Source of the DNA: Planctomycetales bacterium
GTDB lineage: Bacteria > Planctomycetota > SZUA-567
Length of the DNA: 25,691 bases
Assembly (NCBI GenBank): GCA_025997475.1
Contig: BNUQ01000027.1
Coordinates: forward strand, 1 to 25,691
Direction: 5' to 3'
Shown: positions 7,088 to 13,994 of the stretch, piece by piece
Layout: the number at the start of each line of letters is the position of its first letter
Position numbering within the stretch: the stretch's first letter is position 1
Notes under the pieces: generated by a model
Databases searched by the model: none
Seen by the model: only the letters and a program-made list of their open reading frames with translations
What the model was told of the DNA's origin: nothing
Position numbers and translations under genes: made by a program

Positions 7088-7276
7088 TTAATTTGAATAA
7101 CCTCGACCAAGCGACACGCGCTATCGTCGCGCCGGTCGGGGATAAAGCCGCCCAACAAAAATAAGAACCCCGAGAGGGGTTCAACCCCTTGCGGGGTTGG
7201 TTGATACGGGGGCGTTTTTCCCCGAGTTGCGCGGCGGATAGAACCTCGCCGCTCCACTCGGGGTTATTCATATTAA
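7088..7276. repeat. 190-bp palindromic element with 15-bp terminal inverted repeats
   Basis: The ends are TTAATTTGAATAACC (7088-7102) and the reverse complement of TTAATATGAATAACC (7262-7276), 14 of 15 matching. Inside are several nested palindromes, including CCCCGAGAGGGG and AACCCCTTGCGGGGTT. It resembles a non-coding miniature element (MITE- or REP-like); no flanking target-site duplication is obvious. Confidence 0.65.
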
Positions 7277-7374
7277 GCCCCGGTCGGGGCTTTTAGCGGA
7301 GTCGATGATGACAAGTTCGCGTAACATAAGTTAAAAATTACGAATTACGAATGACAAAATGGTTTCGCGGTTGT

Positions 7375-7504
7375 TCTATTCAATTGCCACGCCGACGTGG
7401 TCGGCGGTCAAAAAAGAAAGGGCATTAGCCCAAACAGCCGTTCGGCTAAAGCCGGTCATTTGCCACCGCTATCCACGCGCTAAAGCGCGTGGCAATTGAA
7501 TAGA
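7375..7504. repeat. Inverted-repeat element with an 18-bp perfect stem
   Basis: TCTATTCAATTGCCACGC at 7375-7392 pairs perfectly with 7487-7504. Internal hairpins include GCCGACGTGGTCGGC and CGCGCTAAAGCGCG. The terminal word CAATTGCCACGC is related to the GATTGCCACGCGCC word at 11446-11459 and to the TTCAATAGCCCGCC family at 1-127, so this belongs to a dispersed family. Confidence 0.7.
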
Positions 7505-7617
7505 GCGGCTCCAATTTGTATTTACTCCGTGTCCGCCGCGCCTCCGTGCGAGAAAAAGTTAGAAAACCAATCCGTTCGTAATTTCAATTTCGTAATCGCT
7601 TCACTTCGGGAGAAAAA

Positions 7618-8496
7618 ATGGCGGCAATTTACAGTATGACCGGTTTCGGCGGCGGCGCGGCGACGGCGGGCGAAACGACGGCGCGCGTCGAATTGCGAAG
7701 CGTCAATCATCGCGGCGCCAAAATCGTCGTGCGCAGTCGTCCGGCGCTCAACGAATACGAAAAAAATTTGCGCGACCTGCTTGCCGAAAAATTGCATCGC
7801 GGCGCGATTGACGCGACGGTAACGCTGACGCGCCCGTTGGCGCTGAACAATCCGCTGGTCTCGGAAAACGTCCGCAACGTCGTCGCCGCGGCGCGGCAAT
7901 TTGCCGCCGAATTGCGGCTCGGCGGCGAGTTGACGATTAGCGATTTGTTGCAATTGCCCGGCTTGTTCGGCGAAACGTTCAACGAGCCGGCGACGGCGGC
8001 GGAATGGGAAATTATCCGCGCGGCGACGACGGGCGCGTTGCGGCAAATGTGCGCGATGCGGGAAACCGAAGGCGGCGCGACGGCGGCGCGGTTGCTCGAA
8101 ATCGTCGCGCCGATTGAGAGTTTTCGCCAATTGGCGCGGCAAAATTCGGCGGCGCTGATTGAGCGGCAACGGGAAAAATTAACGAGCCGGCTGGCGGAAA
8201 TCGCGGCGACGCGCGATTGCGACCGGCAGGCGTTGGAGCGCGAACTGGTCTTTTTCGCCGACCGCGTGGACATCAACGAAGAACTCGACCGGTTGGAATC
8301 GCACGTGGAACAATTTCGGCAACTGTTGCGACAGGGCGGCGAGGTCGGCAAGCGCTTGGAATTTTTGGCGCAGGAATTTTTGCGGGAAATCAACACGACG
8401 GCGAGCAAAGCCAACGACCTGACCATCACCGCCGCCGCGGTCGAAGCCAAAAACGCGGTCGAAAAACTGAAAGAACAGGCGGCGAACTTGGAGTAG
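7618..8496 (+). CDS. yicC: YicC family endoribonuclease
   Basis: This 292-residue protein matches YicC from end to end: the N-terminal SMTGFG (6-11), ELRSVNHR at about 27-34, and the highly conserved C-terminal DINEELDRLESHVEQF and GKRLEFLAQEFLREINTTASKAND segments. YicC proteins are hexameric endoribonucleases or RNA-decay factors acting in the cytoplasm. Length is normal for the family. The start has a good GGGAG site eight bases upstream. The TAG stop lies within GAGTAGAGTTGAGAGTTGAG, the left arm of a heptamer array that separates it from the PIN gene downstream. All genes to 11309 run the same way, so this may be an operon with the PIN cassette and uvrB. Confidence 0.93.
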   Translation: MAAIYSMTGFGGGAATAGETTARVELRSVNHRGAKIVVRSRPALNEYEKNLRDLLAEKLHRGAIDATVTLTRPLALNNPLVSENVRNVVAAARQFAAELRLGGELTISDLLQLPGLFGETFNEPATAAEWEIIRAATTGALRQMCAMRETEGGATAARLLEIVAPIESFRQLARQNSAALIERQREKLTSRLAEIAATRDCDRQALERELVFFADRVDINEELDRLESHVEQFRQLLRQGGEVGKRLEFLAQEFLREINTTASKANDLTITAAAVEAKNAVEKLKEQAANLE

Positions 8497-8554
8497 AGTT
8501 GAGAGTTGAGAAAACCGCTTTTCCCTTTTGCCGTCTCTTAACTTTCAACTCTAA
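8491..8554. repeat. Inverted heptamer array (GAGAGTT/AACTTTC) between yicC and PIN gene
   Basis: The left arm GTAGAGTTGAGAGTTGAG (8493-8510) includes the yicC stop codon; the right arm TCTCTTAACTTTCAACTCT (8533-8551) carries complementary words. The spacer is about 20 bp. As RNA this could form an imperfect hairpin. Confidence 0.7.
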
Positions 8555-8572
8555 CAAGAGGGATACTCGCTT

Positions 8573-9064
8573 ATGCCGGTCATCAAGCCCAGCGTTTATA
8601 TCGAAACCACGGTGCCGAGCGTTGGTAGCGCGCGCACCAGCACCGACATCATCATCGCCGGCAAACAAGCGACCACCAAACTGTTTTGGGAACACGAACG
8701 GCATAAATTCGACCTATACGTCAGCCAATATGTTATCGACGAATGCGCACTTGGCGACGCCGAGGCGGCGAAACGGCGACTGGCTTTTATCGGGGGCATC
8801 ACGGTAATTCCGAAGAGCGACGCGATTGAGGATTTGGCGTTGGTTTATCGCCAACTGTTGCAGTTGCCGGATAGCGCCAAATACGACAGTTATCATTTGG
8901 CGGCTGGCGTCAATCTGAAAATCGACTACTTGCTCAGTTGGAACTTTCGCCATTTGGGAACTCGCTCAAATGAAAAAATTCGCGCCTATAATGAGCGACA
9001 TAATTTGTGGACGCCGTTTTTGATTGCGCCGGATTTACTGCTGACTTTGCCGAGGAGAAAATGA
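8573..9064 (+). CDS. PIN-domain protein, second putative VapC-like toxin
   Basis: This 163-residue PIN protein begins KPSVYIETTVPS, with Glu11 where many PIN proteins have Asp; this YIET variant is usual in one PIN subgroup. Other candidate catalytic acids are Asp56/Glu57 (YVIDECALGD) and Asp105 (AKYDSYHLAAG), followed by LLSWNFRHLG (121-129). The SWNF.H motif is shared with the first PIN protein of this window, but the two are otherwise quite different. GAGGG (8558-8563 region) precedes ATG 8573. The TGA stop overlaps the ATG of the next ORF (ATGA), a signature of translational coupling. RNase toxin activity is inferred. Confidence 0.85.
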   Translation: MPVIKPSVYIETTVPSVGSARTSTDIIIAGKQATTKLFWEHERHKFDLYVSQYVIDECALGDAEAAKRRLAFIGGITVIPKSDAIEDLALVYRQLLQLPDSAKYDSYHLAAGVNLKIDYLLSWNFRHLGTRSNEKIRAYNERHNLWTPFLIAPDLLLTLPRRK

Positions 9065-9273
9065 TGCATTATTATCCCGAAATTGACCCCATCGTTGAAG
9101 TATGGGAAAATCGCAAAAAATTATTTGAGATGTATGGCGGCATTGAAGGTTTGCACCGGCACATGGACGAAGAGCGTCCGCGGTTGGAAAAAGCGGGCTG
9201 GGTCTTTGTCGAACCGGAAGTCGTGCGGGCGCGGCAAACAAAAACCGTCAACGAATTCATCTTGCCGGATTAG
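9061..9273 (+). CDS. Small protein coupled to the PIN gene, candidate antitoxin
   Basis: The 70-residue product starts at the ATGA overlap with the PIN gene (ATG 9061), preceded by GAGGAGAAA inside the PIN 3' end; an in-frame ATG at 9007 is less likely because it would overlap the PIN gene by 58 bases and lacks that site. The sequence PEIDPIVEVWENRKKLFEMYGGIEGLHRHMDEE resembles small proteins with an ID.I...R..L...YGG/YDI pattern found beside PIN genes, followed by a basic C-terminal tail (VRARQTKT). It is unrelated by eye to the 57-residue partner of the first PIN gene. uvrB starts 5 bases after its stop. Confidence 0.75.
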   Translation: MMHYYPEIDPIVEVWENRKKLFEMYGGIEGLHRHMDEERPRLEKAGWVFVEPEVVRARQTKTVNEFILPD

Positions 9274-9278
9274 CGTTT

Positions 9279-11309
9279 ATGTTCCAACTCACCGCTCCCT
9301 ACGCGCCCGCCGGCGACCAACCGCAAGCCATTGAGGCGCTCGTGGACGGGTTGCGCCGCGGCAAGCACGACCAGACGTTGCTCGGCGTTACCGGTTCCGG
9401 CAAGACCTTTGTGATGGCGAACGTCATCGCGCAACTGCAAAAACCCGCGCTCGTTCTCTCGCACAACAAAACCCTCACCGCCCAACTTTACAGCGAATTC
9501 CGCCAATTCTTTCCGCACAACGCCGTCGAGTATTTCGTCTCGTATTACGACTATTATCAGCCCGAAGCGTATCTGCCCGCCACCGATGTCTATATCGAAA
9601 AAGACGCCGCGATTAACGACAACCTTGAACGTCTGCGCCTCTCCGCCACCGCCGGTTTGTTGACCCGCCGCGATGTCGTCGTCGTCGCGTCCGTCAGTTG
9701 CATTTACGGTTTGGGCGCGCCCGACCAATACCGCGAAGCCATCATTCCGTTTCAGGTCGGCGCGACGGTCAGCCGCCGCCGGTTGCTCGAACAACTGTTG
9801 CATTTGCGCTATGAGCGCAACGATTACGCTTTTCAGCGCGGCAAATTCCGCTTGCGCGGCGACGCGATTGAGATTTTTCCCGCCTATCTCGAAACCGCGT
9901 TGCGCGTCGAATTTTTCGGCGACGAAATCGAACGCCTCACCGAGTTCGCGCCGTTGACCGGCACCGCCATCACCAACTATCAACACGTCGCCCTCTATCC
10001 GGCGACGCATTTTATTTTAAGCGAAGACGGCAAAAAAAACGCCGTCGCCGCCATCGAAGAAGAACTCGAAACTCGCCTGCAAGAATTGAACAAGCAAAAC
10101 AAAATCCTCGAAGCGCAACGGCTTGAAAGCCGCACCCGTTACGACCTCGAAATGCTGAACGAAATCGGTTATTGCCAAGGCGTCGAAAATTATTCGCGCC
10201 ATTTTGACGGACGCGCGCCCGGCTCGCGCCCCTCGTGCTTGCTCGACTATTTTCCCGCCAACGATTATCTGCTGTTCATCGACGAGTCGCACGTTACCCT
10301 GCCGCAACTGCGCGGAATGTATAACGGCGACCGCGCGCGCAAAACGACGTTGGTCGAACACGGCTTCCGTCTGCCGTCGGCGCTCGACAACCGCCCGATG
10401 ACGTTCGCGGAATTTACCGCCCGCCAGCCGCCGACGATTTACGTGTCGGCGACGCCGGCGGCGGACGAATTGCAAAAATCGGCGGGCGAAGTTACGCGGT
10501 TGGTCGTGCGCCCGACGGGCTTGGTGGACCCGCCGATAACCGTGCGTCCGACGACGGGGCAAGTGCCGGACATTATGCGGGAAATTCAGATTCGCGCGGC
10601 GAAGGGCGAACGGACGCTCATCACGACGCTGACCAAACGCTTGGCGGAAGATTTAGACCGCTATTGCCGCGAGCATCAATTGCGCACCGAGTATCTGCAC
10701 TCGGACATCGACACGTTGGAGCGCGTGGAAATTTTGAAGGACTTGCGGCTGGGCAATTTCGACGCGCTGATTGGCGTGAATTTATTGCGCGAAGGACTGG
10801 ACCTGCCGGAGGTGTCGTTGGTGGTGATTTTGGACGCGGACAAGCAGGGCTTTTTGCGCTCGACGACGAGTTTGATTCAGACGATTGGGCGTTGCGCGCG
10901 GCACCTCGACGGTCGCGTGATAATGTATGCCGACGGCGTCAGCGACGCGATGCGGGCGGCGATGGACGAGAACGAAAAACGCCGCGCCGCGCAATTAAAA
11001 TATAACGAAGAAAATCACATCACGCCGCGAAGCGTGGCGCGGTCGCTCGCCACCGGCTGGGAAAATTTCTTTGGCGCGGTCGAAGACCTCGCGCCGGACG
11101 ACAACGCGCGGCAGACGGAGATTAGCGTGTTGCAAACGGAAATGGTGCGCGCGGCGGAAGAAATGCGGTTTGAGGACGCGGCGAAATTGCGCGACCGGCT
11201 GTTGAAACTTAACGCGCCGATAAATTACCTGCAAGAATCGCCGGTAACCTACGGCAAAAAACGGCGCAAAACGCTGGCGGGAAATAAAAAACGGCGAGGC
11301 GGCGAGTGA
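9279..11309 (+). CDS. uvrB: UvrABC excinuclease subunit B
   Basis: This 676-residue protein is a full-length UvrB, the DNA-damage verification helicase-like subunit of nucleotide excision repair. Visible features are the Walker A GVTGSGKT (36-43), the damage-probing beta-hairpin region YFVSYYDYYQPEAYLP, Walker B FIDESH (333-338), the LLREGLDLPEVSLV and QTIGRCARH helicase motifs, and a C-terminal UVR motif (MRFEDAAKLRDRLLKLN) that contacts UvrC. ATG 9279 follows the upstream stop by 5 bases; there is no clear Shine-Dalgarno (TTAGCGTTT precedes it), so it probably depends on coupling to the small protein before it. uvrA and uvrC are not in the window. No catalytic motif is missing. Confidence 0.97.
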   Translation: MFQLTAPYAPAGDQPQAIEALVDGLRRGKHDQTLLGVTGSGKTFVMANVIAQLQKPALVLSHNKTLTAQLYSEFRQFFPHNAVEYFVSYYDYYQPEAYLPATDVYIEKDAAINDNLERLRLSATAGLLTRRDVVVVASVSCIYGLGAPDQYREAIIPFQVGATVSRRRLLEQLLHLRYERNDYAFQRGKFRLRGDAIEIFPAYLETALRVEFFGDEIERLTEFAPLTGTAITNYQHVALYPATHFILSEDGKKNAVAAIEEELETRLQELNKQNKILEAQRLESRTRYDLEMLNEIGYCQGVENYSRHFDGRAPGSRPSCLLDYFPANDYLLFIDESHVTLPQLRGMYNGDRARKTTLVEHGFRLPSALDNRPMTFAEFTARQPPTIYVSATPAADELQKSAGEVTRLVVRPTGLVDPPITVRPTTGQVPDIMREIQIRAAKGERTLITTLTKRLAEDLDRYCREHQLRTEYLHSDIDTLERVEILKDLRLGNFDALIGVNLLREGLDLPEVSLVVILDADKQGFLRSTTSLIQTIGRCARHLDGRVIMYADGVSDAMRAAMDENEKRRAAQLKYNEENHITPRSVARSLATGWENFFGAVEDLAPDDNARQTEISVLQTEMVRAAEEMRFEDAAKLRDRLLKLNAPINYLQESPVTYGKKRRKTLAGNKKRRGGE

Positions 11310-11312
11310 GCG

Positions 11313-11468
11313 GGGCGGGGCGATATTTCGGCGGCGATTTATCGCCGTCGATTGTTACGCGCCGGAGGCGCCGCGCAATTCAATAGCCCGCCGTTTTAAC
11401 GGCGGGCAGGGCGGGGCGATATTTCGGCGGCGATTTATCGCCGTCGATTGCCACGCGCCGTAGGCGTC
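11313..11468. repeat. Direct repeat pair (60 bp, 96-bp period) with inner hairpins, after uvrB
   Basis: The segments 11313-11372 and 11409-11468 are near-identical, and each contains a 10-bp nearly perfect stem around GGCGATTTATCGCC. Between them is a copy (11379-11406) of the CAATAGCCCGCC hairpin repeat seen at 1-127. The strong stems lie between the convergent uvrB and tRNA-binding-protein genes and could end transcription from both sides, although no T-run follows. Confidence 0.8.
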
Positions 11469-11477
11469 GTGAATCGC

Positions 11478-11849
11478 CTACCCCACCGCGCTACCGCTGT
11501 GGCAATCCGGCGCGTCGGTGGTGATGAGCGTAACCCGTTCCGCGCCGTCCGCGCCGCCGCGGTCGTGCGACGCCAACAACATTCCTTCGCTGACCTCGCC
11601 GCGCAGTTTGCGCGGCTCCAAATTATCGACGATGACAATCCGCTTGCCGACGAGTTGCTCCGGCGAGTAATACGCGCGGATGCCGGCGCAGATTTGTTTC
11701 GTCCGCTCGCCCAACCGCAATTGCAACACCAATAATTTGTCGGCGTTCGGGTGCGGCGCCGCGGCGACAACTTCCGCCACGCGCAATTTAATTTTCTCAA
11801 AATCGGCAAAAGTGCAGAGACCTTCCGGCACGGCGTTAGTCGCGTCCAT
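11478..11849 (-). CDS. Stand-alone tRNA-binding (EMAP/Trbp111-like) domain protein
   Basis: The 123-residue protein is essentially one OB-fold tRNA-binding domain, as at the C-terminus of methionyl-tRNA synthetase (MetG): FEKIKLRVAEVVAAAPHPNADKLL at about 17-40, then RTKQICAGIRAYYSPEQLVGKRIVIVDNLEPRKLRGEVSEGMLLAS. Such free-standing versions are often labelled MetRS beta subunit or Trbp111/CsaA-like, and bind tRNA as dimers. The start is set at 11849 because AAAGGAC lies just upstream; a longer in-frame start (11930) would translate intergenic DNA. The C-terminal residues (DCHSGSAVG) fall in repeat-associated DNA and depart from the usual family ending. It is divergent from the msbA-like gene. 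Whether it acts with a MetRS encoded elsewhere cannot be told. Confidence 0.85.
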   Translation of the reverse strand: MDATNAVPEGLCTFADFEKIKLRVAEVVAAAPHPNADKLLVLQLRLGERTKQICAGIRAYYSPEQLVGKRIVIVDNLEPRKLRGEVSEGMLLASHDRGGADGAERVTLITTDAPDCHSGSAVG

Positions 11850-11930
11850 TTTTAGTCCTTTCGGATGGAAAAGAATAATTCGCGCGGGCGTCTTGCCCTG
11901 TCGCGTCAGCGGCGGAAAATACGGATTCAA

Positions 11931-12054
11931 AGTTGAAAGTTAAGAGTTGAGCATTAAAAGTTAAAAGTTGAAAGTTGAAAGTTGAAAGTTGAAAGTTGAA
12001 ATCGCGCGAAGCGAATTGGCGCATCAAACTTCACTCTTTCAACTTTCAACTTTC
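11931..12054. repeat. Inverted heptamer array (GAAAGTT / AACTTTC) in a divergent promoter region
   Basis: The left arm (11931-12003) has runs of AAAAGTT and four perfect consecutive GAAAGTT units; the right arm (12024-12054) has CTTTCAACTTTCAACTTTC. The spacer is about 20 bp and contains GCGCGAAGCG. This array lies between two divergently transcribed genes, so it cannot be acting only as a 3' terminator. Confidence 0.85.
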
Positions 12055-12075
12055 CCATAAGTGAAAGGAACGACT

Positions 12076-13881
12076 ATGTTTTTTAAGGTCTTGCGGTTGG
12101 TGCGGTTTTATCTGCCCTACAAATTTCATTTCATATTTTTGCTGACTTCCGGCATGGTGTTCGGCGCGGTCAACAACGGCGTCGCCGCGATAACCGGCTT
12201 CTTTGTCCGGCTGTTCGGCGCGGGCGTTACCGAAGAACACGCGGCGGTCGCGATGTTGGGCGACCACGCCGCCAAACCGTGGGTGCGGGAGTGGGTCTTG
12301 CCGCACGTCGACTCGCTGACGCGCACGGATTTATTTTATTTCGGCGTCGCGGCGTTTTCGCTGTTGGTGCTTTTTTTGTCGCTGTTTGTTTATTTGCAGG
12401 GCTACCTCGGCGCGTGGTTGGCGACGCGCGTGGGCATCAACATTCGCGAATTTGTCGTCGCCAAAATGCTGTCGATGGATTTGTCCTATTTCAAGAAAAA
12501 AGGAATGAACGACGTTTTGCAACGGATTGGCGGCGACCTCGGCGCCACACAAGGCGCGTTCAACAATTTATCGACGCTGTTCAGTCAACCGATGATTATG
12601 GCGGTTTGTTTGGCGTATGTGCTGTGGCTGAACTGGGAATTGACGCTGCTCGCGTTGGTCGGGATGCCTATCGCCAGCGTCTTGTTGCGCAAATTGTTTA
12701 AGAAAATCCGGCGCACGGCGCAACTGTCGTTGCACGCCGGTCTAAAAGTCGGGCAATCGGTGTTGCAATTTATCAGCGGCATCGCCACAGTCAAAGCGTT
12801 CGCCTGCGAAGAATTTGAAATGCGCAATTTCAAGCGGTGCAACGAAATCGCCTTTCAAATGGCGACGAAAAACGCCCGCGCGCAATGCGCCGAACGCCCG
12901 CTCACCAGCATCGCTTCCAAATTCGGCGTGTTAATCGTGTTTATCGTCAGCGGACATTGGATTCTGTCGGGGCGGTTGCAACCGGCGGATTTGGTGTCGT
13001 TTATTATCGCGCTCTCGTTTATGAACGGACCGGCGAAAGAATTCAGCCGCGCGATGGCGAGTTTTTATTCGGCGATGCCGAACTGCGAGCGCGTCTTCGA
13101 GGTGTTGGACGCGCAAAACGAAGTGCCGGACGGCACGGTGGCGTTGGACGGTTTCAACGACGCCATCGAATTTTCCCACGTCAATTTTTCCTACAACCAA
13201 GACGCGCCGGTCATTCACGATTTCTCGTTGCGGATTCCCAAAGGCAAACGGGTGGCGTTGGTCGGCGTGTCCGGTAGCGGCAAAACGACGATGTTGAATC
13301 TGTTGTTGCGGCTTTACCAAGTCGATAGCGGCGTCATCGGCATCGACGGCAAAAATATCAACGATTTAACCTTTAAGTCGTTGCGCGAGCGAATGGGCTT
13401 GGTCAGTCAAAGTCCGTTTTTGTTTAACTGTTCGATTCGCGAAAACATCACTTACGGGCAGACGACCTACACGGCGGAAGCGGTCGAAACGGCGGCGCGG
13501 ATGGCGAATTTGCATAATGAAATTATGGCGATGCCGCAGGGATACGAGACGGTCATCGGCGACGGCGGCGACAATCTTTCCGGCGGTCAGCGGCAACGGT
13601 TGTGCATCGCCCGCGCGCTCTACAAAAACGCCCCGATACTGTTGTTGGACGAAGCGACCTCGGCGCTCGACAGCGAAAACGAACATCAGGTGCAAATCGC
13701 GTTGGACAACCTAATGGCGGGGCGCACCTCGATTACGATTGCGCACCGGTTGTCAACGGTCAAAAACAGTGACGAGATAATTATGCTTGCCGGCGGACGC
13801 ATCATCGGACAGGGACCGCACGCGCAGTTGGTCAAAACGTGCCCAGAATACGCGCGGTTGGTGGAGTTGCAGGGACTGTAA
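12076..13881 (+). CDS. MsbA-like lipid/peptide exporter, ABC transporter with fused membrane and ATPase domains
   Basis: The 601-residue half-transporter has an N-terminal six-helix type-1 exporter domain (about 1-340) and a C-terminal ATPase domain: Walker A GVSGSGKTT (397-405), Q-loop LVSQSPF, signature LSGGQRQRL (501-509), Walker B ILLLDEATSALD (521-532) and the H-loop IAHRLST (His557). It should work as a homodimer in the inner membrane. MsbA flips lipid A-core; other ABCB exporters share this architecture, so the substrate is inferred, supported by the YbhN-like gene next door. ATG 12076 has AAAGGAA at good spacing; the GTG at 12061 is less likely because it would put that site inside the coding region. 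Confidence 0.9.
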   Translation: MFFKVLRLVRFYLPYKFHFIFLLTSGMVFGAVNNGVAAITGFFVRLFGAGVTEEHAAVAMLGDHAAKPWVREWVLPHVDSLTRTDLFYFGVAAFSLLVLFLSLFVYLQGYLGAWLATRVGINIREFVVAKMLSMDLSYFKKKGMNDVLQRIGGDLGATQGAFNNLSTLFSQPMIMAVCLAYVLWLNWELTLLALVGMPIASVLLRKLFKKIRRTAQLSLHAGLKVGQSVLQFISGIATVKAFACEEFEMRNFKRCNEIAFQMATKNARAQCAERPLTSIASKFGVLIVFIVSGHWILSGRLQPADLVSFIIALSFMNGPAKEFSRAMASFYSAMPNCERVFEVLDAQNEVPDGTVALDGFNDAIEFSHVNFSYNQDAPVIHDFSLRIPKGKRVALVGVSGSGKTTMLNLLLRLYQVDSGVIGIDGKNINDLTFKSLRERMGLVSQSPFLFNCSIRENITYGQTTYTAEAVETAARMANLHNEIMAMPQGYETVIGDGGDNLSGGQRQRLCIARALYKNAPILLLDEATSALDSENEHQVQIALDNLMAGRTSITIAHRLSTVKNSDEIIMLAGGRIIGQGPHAQLVKTCPEYARLVELQGL

Positions 13882-13901
13882 ATTCAGTGGTCCGTGAGCA
13901 G

Positions 13902-13994
13902 AGAAAAGTTGAAAGTTTAGCATTGAAAGTTGAAATAACCGCGACCACAACTTTCAACTTTCGGCTTTCAACTTTCAACTTTTAACTTTTAACT
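13902..13994. repeat. Inverted heptamer array abutting the YbhN-like start codon
   Basis: The left arm (about 13904-13935) has AAAAGTTGAAAGTTTAG and TTGAAAGTTGAAA; the right arm (13948-13994) is CAACTTTCAACTTTCGGC followed by CTTTCAACTTTC and AACTTTTAACTTTTAACT words. The right arm ends directly at the ATG of the next gene, leaving no recognisable Shine-Dalgarno. Confidence 0.85.

Larger units (their letters stand above)
7012..7617. other. 600-bp intergenic region filled with nested inverted-repeat elements
   Basis: No gene is supported. In order it contains a short hairpin AACGCCGTAGGCGTT (7074-7088), a 190-bp element with terminal inverted repeats (7088-7276), a GCCCCGGTCGGGGC hairpin just after it, an ATTACGA heptamer arm (about 7330-7355), an 18-bp perfect inverted-repeat element (7375-7504), a CTCCGTG-rich segment (about 7522-7555) and a complementary TCGTAAT arm (about 7571-7596). 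Small open frames in this stretch lie inside palindromes and show no protein-like composition. Confidence 0.75.

Noticed and set aside
7030..7271. Two small minus-strand frames in the antiporter-yicC gap
   Set aside because: Both lie within the palindromic element at 7088-7276 and have no ribosome site; frames through palindromes of this sort are often mis-annotated as proteins.
9007..9273. Longer 88-residue version of the second small protein
   Set aside because: The start at 9061 coincides with an ATGA overlap and a GAGGAG site, and the extra residues would be an out-of-frame reading of the PIN gene end.
11931..12054. CRISPR-like array
   Set aside because: The unit is 7 bp with no spacers, and the second arm is its reverse complement; no cas genes are present.
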